From Charina bottae (Eukaryota > Chordata > Lepidosauria > Squamata > Charinaidae), in the NCBI GenBank assembly GCA_023362775.1, contig JALMGJ010000029.1:4468268-4532267 (forward strand): a stretch of DNA of 64,000 nucleotides, read 5' to 3'. Under the pieces are notes generated by a model. That model searched no databases, was not told where the DNA came from, and worked only from the letters and a program-made list of their open reading frames with translations. Positions 10,584 through 22,053 of the stretch are shown here, one piece after another; positions within the stretch are counted from its first letter, which is position 1, and each line of letters begins with the position of its first letter. Position numbers and translations under genes: made by a program.

Positions 10584-13500
10584 GGCTAACATTATATCGA
10601 ATTGCCAAAGTAGTAAACAATCCTGTATTATTAAAATAACAGATAGCCTACCTCAATAATATATAATTTTCCTGAATGGAACCATGTGTGGTTAATTTTC
10701 TCACTAATGGGAGGGAGGGAGCAAGGGAGCGAGGGAGCGAGGGAACTGCCTTAAAAAACGGTATCCGAGAATGGCCATTCCAATTCACTTTTGGCTCTGG
10801 CCCTTCCCACTGCTTTCTTGGATCCTCTCAATTATATAGCATCAAACAAGATACCTAGGAGAGAATGTGTCCCTCAATAGAAAAAACTTTTTGTTATAAA
10901 GGAGTTTTATGGATTCCAGAATTGTCCTTGGCATCAAGACCCTGGAATTGCTTCTAGTCTGGAGGCCTGAATGTGAAGAGATCATTCTGAAATCTATTTA
11001 CTAGCACTTTCTCTGGTGAAGGGGAACCCTAAACTGTCTGGATCTGTTGCAGGAGTACTTAAGAAAAAGTTAAGGGCAGAAAATGAACTAGGGGAGTGGA
11101 ACCATTCTGGGTTGCTTTGGAAACTGGCCTCTTCAACACCAAGCGGTGTTTGATCATTAAGTTCTAGGCTACCATAGGCTGTAAATGTGAGTGTCTCACT
11201 ATCAGGATCCCAAAACCAAGAAACCTTTCAGTCAGTTCATGCTAAAAAGGTTCCTTTATTAAGGACCAGAACACATGAGGCAAAGGCAAAGCTTCGAATG
11301 GCCAAGTTGGCGCACATAATTTGATAATAAGAACATCCCTCTGACATCATTCACTATCTAATTGAAAACAAACCAGTTCCCACTCCAGTTCGACCCCCTC
11401 CCGTCAGAATGCTCATTAACAGTCCAGGTGTCTTATCAGAAAACGGCCAAGGCAGGAATGTTAAGGCAAGCAGCTCGTTGGGAGCAGCAAGGCTTTTGGC
11501 ACAAAAGCAAACACGGGTCAAGTTCTTACAATGCTTGACACGTGTACGTATGAAACTATGACAAGCGAGCGGAGCTAAAGTGGAGGGAGACTGACAGTAA
11601 ATAAGTCTCACTGAGCTGTCCTGATATACAACTGGAAGTATTGCTGGAAGCCCACAGTTTTAAAAATTGATGAATGGGAAGCCCTCATCTCTACTTTACT
11701 CCCACTACCAAAGAGAGAGAGAGAGAGAGAGAGCACCACTGGCAACACAATTCACTTGTATTGAAACCAATGGAGATACAGTAATTAAAAAATGAAAGGT
11801 TGGGTGGCTTACATTTATGCTGCTTTATGATTTCTGTGTGCTGAGACAACTGCAATTTAGTTAGCCTTCTGCAAAAGATGGTGCATTAGATCTTTGGTTG
11901 ACAGGACTTTTCTGTGATGTAGTTCCCATTGATTTTTCTTTAATATGAAGATATTGTACCCTAGGATGAGAAAAATTATAGCCATCAGTGTCTTAAATCA
12001 CTTTCCTAAAATTAACTAGGAACAGGGTTTGTGTCACCAGTAGGCAAGGTAATTGTGGGGAAAAAAATTAATAAATTGAGATTTGTATCTCAAGAAGAGA
12101 AAGAAGTTATTCCATCTTAGATAGACTATTTATGGGATAGAATAAGTCCAAGGTCACCAGAAATCTTTCAGCTTTCAGACAAGCAGAGAAAAGTATGAGT
12201 GTAATTTACTCTTATGGGTGAACATTTTGCTTCAGAAGTCAGAAGCATCCACAGAAATGGCAAATAGCAGATGCTTTCATGGACTAAAGTGAAGGTCTGG
12301 GAGAGAATGGATGGAAAGGCAGACTTCGGGAAACTCGTTTAACACTGAGGATACAACTTTAACATCTCTTACAAGGATACCATCAACCAATGTAATAAAG
12401 AGCTTGAAACTGGAAGTTAATCAGATACACAAACTGGTCGGTGAATATTAGAGATAGAAACAAGGAACCCTAACATTTTACTAAGGTATGAGTAAAACAA
12501 AGTAAAAACAAAGGAAGGAAGCAAAATACCAAGCCAGGGCAGTGAGTTCTAACCAGTTTTGAAGGTTGGATCCAAGACCATGGAAATAGCCCACTCTAGA
12601 AATACATTGTTGGTCTTGTTTCCAGTTCCAGAGCATGATTCAGGGAAACATGGGGAGAGTTCTCCTTATTAGGTTTTAAAAGAAACCCTATCCTCTTCAT
12701 TGTCAGAATTCTATTAGTGGTAAGAGATTCTCTGAGCAGGAATATGGAAAATGTAAACGTACAACTTCCACTTACAATTGAGCGTGAGAAATGGAAGGCA
12801 AGACGTCTGTCACACAAGGAGACATTTGAGAAGAGAGGGCACTGGAATTCAGTTAGGAAGAGTATGAATCAGCCTCACATGCTGAGCGATTGTCAACTGT
12901 CTATCACAGCTCCTGTTCCTGAATTAAAATAAAGGTTTCAATCCTAGCCATCTTCTTCAAGTCTCTGGGAAGTTTTGACCTACTGTAGTTCATGCTAGGT
13001 CCTGACATTCAGGAGTGTGTTTCACATTTCTCTCATTCTAAGTGGATGTTACTAGTGGCTGTGATGAACCAAGTCTCTTATTTAATCCCTCCAACAAGCT
13101 CTACATCCCCAGCTCTCTGGAGAACAGGAACAGGAAGTATTCAGAAAGAGGGAAGGGCCATTTTGACCTCTGTTGGCCATCTCTTTTGGCAATGGAAACC
13201 TTGGTGTCAACTGAGCTGTAATTTTTTCCCTGGTTCTAGCAAGATCCATCATAAATATCTCAGATTATGCCAGACCATAGTAACTCCTTGCCCAGACCAA
13301 TTTTAGGTTGAAGCTAGAGAACTTCTAGTAGGAAAAAAGAGCAATCTTTGTTGCTCTACAACACTTACGAAAAAGATGGTGCAAGTGTTCTCTTGGTACT
13401 TAAATAGGTCTATAGTAATCCTCATATTTACTTGTGTGCAAAAGTTTGACAGTGAAAGAAATCTTTAAGATGCTTTTTTCTCATACATGTCTCTGGCCAA

Positions 13501-14080
13501 CAGCCTAACCATCACAGAGAGATAGCTTTCACTGCATTGATTGCCATTTTAACTAGCTTCCTGGTATTTTCTTAACTTTCTGAGTATTCATTTATAAAGT
13601 GACGTGGTATTTCGTGGGTAAAACTGTTGTCAATATCAACAATGAGTCACTCAGCAAAAGGTCAGCTGAAACAGAAATACCAGAGGATTCCTTTGAAGAA
13701 AAAGAGAAGAGAGAATAAAGCTTCATTCTTGACATTTCAATAGTTTTATAAAGCTGCAAACACAGACAGATTTTTAAAATAAAATTACTGCACTGAGCCT
13801 ACCATCACCTGTCAAATATAACAGTGAATGATTCTGGAAGTCGTCCAATCTGTTTTTATTTAATGATATGTATGAATCTTTTCACATCGAAAAGTGATGT
13901 GTGAAGCAAGTGAGAAAAGATACTGTAGGTAAGGTCCAAGGCAGGCAAGACACATACTTTTCTGAAGGCTGATGATGCACTGAGGCTACAGGATGGACCA
14001 CTAAGAACCTTCTGGAGAGGCCATGGGGCAATTCCCACATTGGAGACTCCCTAGCTGCAATGTAATAAAGCCCAGTTAGT
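10584..14080. other. No gene seen; possible LTR remnant at 11.2-11.6 kb
   Basis: 11,186-11,630 starts tg, ends ca, and carries AATAAA on the minus strand (near 11,258). This is compatible with an old LTR, but I found no target duplication, so the call is weak. A (GA)n run sits at 11,711-11,732. Other frames, such as 12,992-13,306, show nothing recognisable. Confidence 0.35.
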
Positions 14081-14084
14081 TAGC

Positions 14085-14290
14085 AACACCTACTCAATTT
14101 TGGATCATCTCAAAAAGTTAAACAGGATCAGGGCTGATTACTACTTGGATAGAGACCAAAAGGATGCTAGGAGTATAGGCTAGACTGGGATGCTGGAAAA
14201 AATATCACATAAGAAGGCAGTGGCAAACCATTTCCACACTGTTGGTACAAAAGAACATCAAGAGGTCCAAAATCATCAGGAGCTTAGCTT
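14085..14290 (+). mobile_element. 5S-rRNA-derived SINE
   Basis: The head (ggatcatctcaaaaagttaa, then aggatcagggctgattact, then acttggatagagacc) follows the 5S rRNA internal promoter region (tgatctcggaagctaagc, agggtcgggcctggttagt, acttggatgggagacc) with scattered changes. It is followed by a ggcagtggcaaaccatttcc block common to amniote SINE bodies. This is a 5S-class (SINE3) element transcribed by RNA polymerase III. It is quite diverged, so older than the tRNA SINEs nearby. Confidence 0.72.
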
Positions 14291-14464
14291 GATTCAAAGG
14301 AGACTCTACTTTAGCTTTAATAAATTTTAAAAACAATATGTGGACTCTAAATGATTTACTGTGTGTGCACTGAAAACACTAATGTACACAGAAAAGATTG
14401 AGACATTGTTTGAACATTTTAATTGAAAAATGGCAAGTGGGAAATCCATCAAGAACTTGAGGTA

Positions 14465-14497
14465 GAGGTAAAGGTCCCCCCCGCACAGTTGTGCAGT
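14465..14497 (-). mobile_element. Severely truncated Sauria-type SINE 3' end
   Basis: Only the terminal gcacagttgtgcagt ... aggtaaaggtccc end is present, matching the low-coordinate ends of the SINEs at 8.46 and 10.24 kb. Confidence 0.6.
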
Positions 14498-14815
14498 GCC
14501 CCTTCCTTCCCGTTCCCCTCCGGGTTTATTTTCTTTGCCATCATTGTTCTTTTGTCTTGTGCTGTTTTTGTGTTTTTTTAATTGTTCTTGGCTTTTACTG
14601 TTTTAACAACTGCACACCACCGTATTTCCCCAATTCATACATTCATACATTTCTAAGGTTTTTAACTAAAGGTCAAGACATTCCACAAGGAGTTTAGATG
14701 TATATTGAGGTCAGTGGAAATAAGACATCTGACAAATAAGAGACCCAACCCAAGAGTCGCTGGGAGTCAGGCGGCATATAAATTTAATAAATTATTATTA
14801 TTGTATCTTGAAAAT
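14498..14815 (+). mobile_element. LINE 3' end interrupted by a 128-bp copied insert
   Basis: 14,498-14,621 plus 14,750-14,815 together read as an L2/CR1-like 3' end (gcacaccacc then ccaagagtcgctgggagtc, ggcggcatataaatttaata and an ATT tail). Between them, 14,622-14,749 is the exact copy of 9076-9203. There is no obvious target duplication around the insert, so it looks like patch-copying during break repair rather than transposition. Confidence 0.6.
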
Positions 14816-15414
14816 CATCAGAATACCTTCCTAAACGGTAAGACGTTAAGCAATTTCATTGACTCGTCTCCAATGGAGAAATAATGAAGTTTAGTATTTA
14901 TACCATTTACTTGTTTTGTTTGATTACCAGGTCACCATAATATAAGTAATTCAAACATTAAACAATAAATAAAATCCAGATTTTGAGTAAAACATTTCTC
15001 TCAGTTCCTAGAGGTCAGACTCTAAAGCAATATCCCCATTTAATTTCAGAGTCTGACAAAAATGCTGAAATATAGTCACGATAAAAATCCTCCTCCTCTG
15101 TGGAGGATTAATATATAATATAATATAATATAATATCAGTACAGATATATTTACTTTCCAGGTAATGTCTCAAAGGACTGGTGAAAATAAATTAAATTTG
15201 ATGTCAGTCTGTTTCAGAAGGCAGGAGGGAGAGAAAACAATATCCATATAAAGAACGGTAATAGCACCTGGAAACTAAAATAGGAACACCCAAACAAATG
15301 TGAAATCCCAAACAATTCATTTGTTTGTGACAGTTTTGAATTCTGTAAATGTGCCCATTTATTTTCAAGTTTTTTATTCTTTTATAGGTATGTTCTCAGA
15401 TAGCCACAGAAGCT

Positions 15415-15655
15415 CCGTGTGTGTGTATGTGTTTTCGAGTTAGTGTTGACTCCTGGAGATTGCCTGGACAAGTCCCTGCAGTTTTCTTGGCAAGATTTCA
15501 GAAGTGGTTTGCCATTGCTTGCTTCCTAGGGCTGAGAGGGAATGACTGGCCCAAGGTCACCCAGCTGGCTTTGTGCCTAAGGCAGGTCTAGAACTCACGG
15601 TCTCCCAGTTTCTAGCCTGATGCCGTAACCACTACACCAACCTGGATCTCATACA
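15415..15655 (-). mobile_element. tRNA-derived CORE/MIR-like SINE
   Basis: On the minus strand the head reads ggttggtgtagtggttacgg (A box) and gagttctagacc (B box). A core gctgggtgaccttgggccag follows, which is typical of CORE/MIR-class SINEs. The 3' part (caggagtcaacactaactcg) resembles the end of the RTE fragment at 15.8 kb, a plausible LINE partner. Confidence 0.7.
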
Positions 15656-15794
15656 TGTAATTTTGGCCTTCCCCAATTTCTTTCAGATCACAAAGTATGG
15701 AAGGGAAGTATTTTCTAGTAGCAAAATCTAGGATGAGTGGTAGAGAATTTTCAGAAAGCAGACGGATTGGGAAAATAAAGTCTCACCTTTCTCC

Positions 15795-15985
15795 AGCTTT
15801 GTTTGGTTATGTACCATCAAGTTGGTGTCAACTCTTAGCAACCACATAGATAGACTTTTACCAGAAGGATCTTTCCCCACCTGGTCCTTCAAGTCTTCCA
15901 ATGGTGCATCCATCGCTGCTGCAGTTGAGTTCATCCACCTTGCTGCTGGTCGTTCTTCTCTTTCCTTCCTCTTTCTAGCACCCCT
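15795..15985 (-). mobile_element. RTE LINE 3' end fragment (non-BovB)
   Basis: The minus-strand frame contains MDAPLEDLKDQVGKDPSG, followed after decay by SIYVV-like and LDGT-like remnants. This parallels the BovB C-terminal pattern (WLDSITDVMNMNLSKL..VEDRKAW). I infer an RTE-clade LINE 3' end that has accumulated indels. Confidence 0.6.
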
Positions 15986-17838
15986 TAAGGCTGACCTGGC
16001 AACTAATCAGCAGGAGCAGGTGAGGAGAGAGTTGGGTGCTAAAGGGCCAGGTCCTGCCAGGGCACCCACCCCCAAGATGCATGAGCAGCTTGGAGAGCCC
16101 AAGCAGAGGTAACCTGATGACCTTGAGAAACAAAGATGCTAATGCCTTAACTGAGCCTACTTGCAGCTGGCCTATTTAAGAACAGCCTCCAGGGACAGGT
16201 CTGTTTTGGGAATAACTTTCCAATGTCAGACCTATGTTCCTGTGACCTTACTGCCTGCTCTGCTCCTTGATTTTTGACTTTTCCCTTTTTGACTTGGAGC
16301 GCCTTGCAGTTCTCTCTGGTGTTTAATGCCTGGCGTGCAGTGGACCACACTGGCCTCTCTGTTGTTGCCTTGCCCCATTTCCTGAACCTGCACTATGGCT
16401 GGTCTCTGGCTGAACTCTGTACTGCCAGAGCCATACCCAACTCTCAGGCCAGACTTGGCTCTCTCCCGTACAGCATATCCTGGAGCATGTGTGCATCTGC
16501 TCTGCCACCGGTCTGCCTGCCTTTGTAATTGTCTGAAGTACTACTCATTTGCAACTAGCTTTGGTGTGTTTGCTCAGCCTTGAATAGCACGCTTGGGAGA
16601 CATTGGTTGGACTGTGCTTGGTCTTTGACGTCGTGGGCAGAAAAGGGGGTGAAGGCCTTGACAGAAATTGAACTGGATAATACTTATACACTTTCTCCTT
16701 TGGTCCACCCCAGTCTTTGGCACTGCCGCCAATTCAGGGCTATGTCGCTTTGATGCTACTATCCCCAGTGGGCAGTTGAGCCCAGTTATTTCTGGTTTTC
16801 AGATGTTGAAATTCTGCAATGCTTCAGGGTGGTCCATTTTTCTACTGGGAGCAGCTCCTATCGCTTGGCTTCTGGGCTCTGGGGCATTATACTGTATTAA
16901 GCCTAGAGCAATGCCTCGGCATCTTACCAGCCCCAATCCCACCTTCACAGTGATCACTGCTTTTTTTTGTTTTGTTTTTCAACTCACTGAACCAAATAGC
17001 TTGGAGGGGAACAGGGTGTTTTCTTCACTTCGGTTATCTGGAGAGAGTTCTTTGGGGTTCAAGTCTTTCAAGATCAACAGAGCTGAGGAATAACTATGGT
17101 CAGTTCCCCCTCTTTTTGAGAGAAAAATACAGCTTTGCACATTCATAATCTATTATTCTTTTTCTTTCTTCTTTTGCACATAGTCTCTTGTCAACACCTT
17201 CTAACAGTGGTGATGAAGCTTCATTCATGTAGTCACCTAGTTGGAATTAACCTAGGGCAGATGTACCTTTTCCCCCAACAATGATTTAATATCATTAAAG
17301 GGAACATTGGATGGAAAATATGAATTGCAGCTGTCATTTTGAAGTAGCAGCTGTTCAACTTGTTAAGACATGAAAAGTAATTGGAGGAAGCAGCTCCTGT
17401 TCCTCTTCTCATCAAGGCAAGGCAAGGCTTCTTGCCTTGCCAAGGAAGAATTTATATACATGCATTGATTCACAAATCATTCTGCCTTTGTCATGTTTTT
17501 TATTTTTCCCCTCTTCTGTTTTTCCCCCTGAAAAGTCCCCAGCACAGCCCTAATTCAAAATCAAAATAAATAAACTTCAGTTACTTCTTGTAGCCCATCA
17601 GCATGACATATGCTGTAATCTCTGATCTGGGTTCAAGCACCTCTCATTGTCACAGTACTACAGCTGCACTTTTGGCTAAACCTCTATTACTAATATGGTG
17701 TGGGGATGACTGAAAACAAGAAGATAACCAATACAGGCTCAAATTGTTTGTTTAACTTGCTAAAATTGGCAGCATGCTTTCAGAGACTCAGGGAGAGACC
17801 TTTGGCATTATTTCTGCCAGATGTTTTAACAGGGACTG
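15986..17838. other. No gene recognised; TATA-bearing repeat-like stretch near 16.1-16.6 kb
   Basis: The frame at 16,668-17,093 (141 codons, hydrophobic start) has no recognisable domain or splice context. The 16.0-16.6 kb stretch, with a tatttaag box at about 16,173, could be an old LTR, but I found no ends. 17,415-17,445 forms a small hairpin (aaggcaaggc ... gccttgcc). Confidence 0.35.
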
Positions 17839-18014
17839 CTCAAATAGGTGTCTGCAAGAGGGAGTGAAAAAAGTCAAGATGGTGGCCACAGCCATGCATT
17901 CAAAGCCTCACCATTTTTTATGACACACACAAAAAAGGGATGGGTCTTCAATCATGTGGTTGTGGCCACCATATTGACTTTTTTTACCCCCACCCCCATG
18001 GACACCCCTGTGCA
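17839..18014. mobile_element. MITE-like inverted repeat
   Basis: The arm aaaaaagtcaagatggtggc (from 17,867) pairs with the reverse complement of gccaccatattgactttttt (near 17,966-17,985). Weaker complementarity continues outward to ggtgtctg at 17,844 and gacacccc at 18,001. Terminal inverted repeats of about 45-50 bp around about 175 bp suggest a non-autonomous DNA transposon. No target duplication was resolved. Confidence 0.5.
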
Positions 18015-19841
18015 AAAAGCTTCAATCTGCAGGCAAAGTATGGAACTTCAGTCTCTCACTATAAAGAGATGGAAATTGTATCTGCCTGACATTCCCAATC
18101 GAATTTCATGGCCTAATGCAACTTAAATCAGGGAGAGACTTCAAGGTGTAGATCTCATATTCTGACACAATTGTACACATGTTTTCTTGATTATACTTAG
18201 TTATAAGAAAACCAACTGGTGTCCCTGGACCAAGCTATTAGTCTTTATCAGCTTGAAGGGCAACTTGATTAAACACACTTTGATTTATGAATTTGAGGGC
18301 AAATGTAACTTCAGATTATCTGTACTGACAAGGGACTAAAGAAGCCACATGTCAAGATTATGACTCCTTTCAATCAAATCCACATTGACGTCAGTGCGCA
18401 GGCTGCCAACAGCCAGCCCAAATCTCCTCAGCATCAAAATTTGAACACAAAGCAATTCTCTGAACAGAGTGTAGCTTCCAGCAATGTACATTGCTTGACA
18501 CACTCACTAGTTTTTATGTAGTTGGAGAGCAAATGTTTCACTAGGAACCTAATTTACTTCTGTCAGAAGAGACTACTAAGCAGTCCAAGCATGAACAATG
18601 TCAAAATGCTCCCTGAGATAAAACCTGCTGTTAGCAGAAGATGTCACATAATCAAGGCCATTGTCTCCTTGTGTTAGCTTTCATTTTGTAGCACTTAAGG
18701 AGCTACTCCTGTGTGAAACACCTGGCTATTTGCACATCTGGAATTGGGTGGGACAGGTAGCAATCCAATGGAGAAGTTTATGGATCTGCATGCAAGTTCT
18801 TTTGGTAACACTGGCCTGCCATGTGGAATGTTAAATAAGAAGAAGGAAAAGAGGTAAGCTACTTTCTGGAAGAGACCCAAACAAGGTTAGGAACAAGAAG
18901 ATATGACCACAAAGCACTGTGGGATTTGAGGGATCTTCCCTCAGGACTTCACACTCAGATCTACCTGTCTGACATCTAACTTTTGAAATGCCTCCTATCT
19001 TATCTAATGACTGAGAAAATGGACCTCAATGAGTTGCACCATTGAGCTGTTTCTCACACTGACCACTAACAGATTGTTTTCCAAATGTTGCAGATCTCAT
19101 TCCACAGCCATTTGATTTACCTAATGATTAAAAAATGGAGCAGGATTGTATGCAGCAAAATGCAAAATCTTTATCCTGTGGATAAAAATAAAGTAAAAAA
19201 AAAGGTTTATAGTCTGTGGGTCAAAGTAGTTGTATGTTTGTTATAGACAATAACAAACAAATTAAGTCTCAGACCAGGAGATCATGTGTTCTTTAAAAGT
19301 TTTCTCTACAATGGAAGCCTACATTTTTGATAACCATACAGTATTTTCAGAAGCTTCTATTTTACAGCTTAACAAACACTAAAGTCTACTGTTAATTTAA
19401 CAGTGAGTGATGTTCTTATTCTCTATTTCATATTCCCACTTCTCTCATTTAGATGTTGCATAAGCATATAATTATTATATCATTACTCAGAATGCCGTGT
19501 GCCTATTTTAAAATAGAAATTAATCACACATATGTCAGAATTGTACAGTACCTGGGCTTAGCCAATGATTTCTGATTTGAATAGCCAGAATTCCATAATA
19601 TTGTCAGCAGGTCCATCTTTTTAAACTTCATTTTTTGCCACAAGGTGCATGTTTGGCAGGGGAAAACTCTCCAGGTAAGACTGTGAGCAATGGAATCCAG
19701 AGTGCTATGGAACACATAGGCTAATGAACTATAGCTAACTCATGCAATCTTCCTCTATGAGGCTCAGGTACCTGTAACCAGTCTCTCTCTACTTATTTTA
19801 AAGTTGGATTGGACCTAGAGAGTGGCATCTGGGTTGCGGCC
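18015..19841. other. No gene or repeat recognised
   Basis: Single-copy AT-rich sequence up to the left edge of the tandem array. Only short frames, none supported. Confidence 0.5.
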
Positions 19842-20657
19842 ATGTCAACCAACCCATGTTCTCTTTCATGTATTGAAGCTATGCATGGGAAAGTAGTTAT
19901 GACCAGTTAACACTGGTCAATGCTACATATAAGCTGATATCATTGTACAAGTGTTTGAAATAAAGTAAACCTGACAGCACCAAAAATAGAGTAGGAGCTT
20001 AATTTTATGCCTTCTGACTTCATACATTCAAGATTGCTCTCAGATCAGAATGAAGAGACAAAGCTAAGATTACAGGAGGCCTAATCTTCCATCCCAATGT
20101 CTCTGACCACTTGCCTCTAACCACAGCACAAATATGCCCTGGCAACACCTCTTCTCTGCCATGTCCCCCTGATGTTTCCTACGTCTCATGCACAGCCCAT
20201 GAATGAATCAGGTTTAAGAGTCACCTTTAGCTGTACTGGTATTACTGTTTAAGAGGGCAGCATCCAATGGCAGCCACAGGTTGTATTGTATAAAATGTCT
20301 TATGCTTCTCCTCAATTATACTGGAGGCAAAGTTGGGTGACCAGTAATGGTGGGATCAGAGCAGTGCTTATTGGCCATTTCAAGTTGAGGTGGGCACATC
20401 CTGTCCCCTCCAGTCCCTGGCCTGCCATTCTCATATTGTCCCATTAAAGAACTGGACACTGCCGTCCTGTAAGAATGGTGTACCAAAATGGTGGAATAGT
20501 GCTATGCTCCTCAATCGGTAGTACTGTTAAAGCTTTAACTCTGTGGCTCTTACCAGTTTAGAGAAAGGATGAAATTGTGCACTGATAGGACCAACCTCTT
20601 CCATGTCCTCTCCATGTTTCCCTGTTACAATGCATTTTAAAGTTTGAAGTTTTATTG
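19842..20657. other. Left end of unit 1; no gene recognised
   Basis: This stretch repeats at 44,781-45,596 and 63,541-64,000. The minus frame seen in the unit 2 copy (45,425-45,153) is not supported by splice sites or similarity. Confidence 0.5.
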
Positions 20658-21012
20658 ACTTAAACCAGGGGTGCGGAACGTCTGGCCCACAGGCCGTATA
20701 AGGCCCACGAAATCATTTGGTTTGGCCCTAGGAGCTCCTGCCCGCCCCTTCTGCGTGATTGGCTCCCGCCTGCAAACCCCGCCCCCGGTGCTTGTGATTG
20801 GCTCCCACCCACAAACCCCGCTCCCCAGTGTGCACGATTGGCTCCCACCTGCAAACCCGCCCCCCAGTGCACATGATTGGCTCCCGCCCGCAAGCCCCAC
20901 CCCCTTCTGCGCGGTTGGCTTCTGCCCGCAAGCCTCGCCCCCGGTCCACGAATGTTATAAATATCAAAATGGCCCTTGGCAGAAAAAAAGGTTCCCCACC
21001 CCTGACTAAAAC
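20658..21012. mobile_element. hAT-type MITE with GC-rich internal minisatellite, unit 1
   Basis: The element runs 20,666-21,004. Its ends are caggggtgcggaacg and the matching reversed gttccccacccctg. The 8-bp flanks are acttaaac on the left and actaaaac on the right; the unit 2 copy shows the right flank was originally acttaaac. The middle holds five diverged repeats of roughly 45 bp sharing gattggctcccgcc and caaaccccgccccc. Long overlapping frames on both strands (for example the AGGSQS repeats) are by-products of this repeat, not genes. Confidence 0.85.
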
Positions 21013-21449
21013 TATGCCCCACCTGCTCCTAAGAAGCATCAGAAGTTGAAAACCACTGATATACAGTAATATACAATATATCAATCTACAAAAGCAAATT
21101 TCAACATGCTTATCCAGTGACCTGAGGAAATCATGCCTTAAATAGGTACTGTGTAATGCCAATAGCCAGGTGTTCAGAAGGCAAGAAAAAAAGAATTGTG
21201 TATATATTTAATTGACCTTGTTTCTCTTCACCACCAAGCATCTAAGCTGGGGTATAATTTCAGCTTTAAAAGAGCAAGGTACCTCTGTGTTTGCTTTATC
21301 ACATAGCAGCCCAATGTCTATGAATGAGTAAGAAGCTAGGTTAAACAATTAAACAGTTAAATCTCTATTTTCTTCAAAGATAATCACTATGCCCTATCAT
21401 TTATACATAATTCTCTGCCCAGAAGCATAAACCCAACTCATTTTTTTTC

Positions 21450-21613
21450 TATTTTATTTTATTTTATTTTATTTTATTTTATTTTATTTATTTTATTTTA
21501 TTTTATTTTATTTTATTTTATTTTATTTTATTTTATTATTTTATTTTATTTTATTTTATTTTATTTTATTATTTTATTTTATTTTATTTTATTTTATTAT
21601 TTTATTTTATTTT
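21450..21613. repeat. (ATTTT)n microsatellite, expanded in unit 1
   Basis: About 32 pentamer units with a few ATT interruptions at the T-rich end of an L1 (minus orientation, so the run marks its poly-A end). The unit 2 counterpart is only about 30 bp long. Confidence 0.92.
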
Positions 21614-22053
21614 CAAGATATATTTAAAATACAAAAAAGAAAAAACTATAGAATAGATAGAAAACAGAACTAAAGAAAAAGGAACAAACTATAAAGATGT
21701 GAATAGAAAGAGAGAAAAGAAAAAGCAACTTTCGACTATTTCCGATACAGATATAAAATTAAATACAAATCTAATCTCTTACAATTAATTAACCTATCAT
21801 AACATTATTTCTATTACAACAAATCATTCAGTCTCTAAAACCCGGGGGTGGGGCCAAGATGGCGATGAGGCAGCATTTGCTGGAAAGAGCTCCTCTAAAG
21901 TTTACTTTTTAGTAGTTTATTTTTATACTTTATTTTAAAATTTTTATATATTTAACTATTTTTAACTATTTTTAACCACTTTTATCATCATTTTATAACA
22001 GACAGGCAACTTTTTAGCTTTAATTTATCAACATTTTAAATTAGCTCTCAGGA

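Noticed and set aside
11186..11630. Possible LTR with minus-strand AATAAA
   Set aside because: tg/ca ends can be drawn but no target duplication matches and there is no second copy to compare, so it is not called as an element.
16668..17093. 141-codon plus frame with hydrophobic, signal-peptide-like start
   Set aside because: No recognisable domain, no splice sites or promoter, and it lies in a repeat-like stretch; a chance frame is more likely.
20652..21162. Long overlapping frames with AGGSQS or REPIT repeats on both strands
   Set aside because: They arise from the GC-rich minisatellite inside a hAT MITE; three frames on one strand and two on the other are open at once and the same repeats recur at 45.6-45.9 kb.
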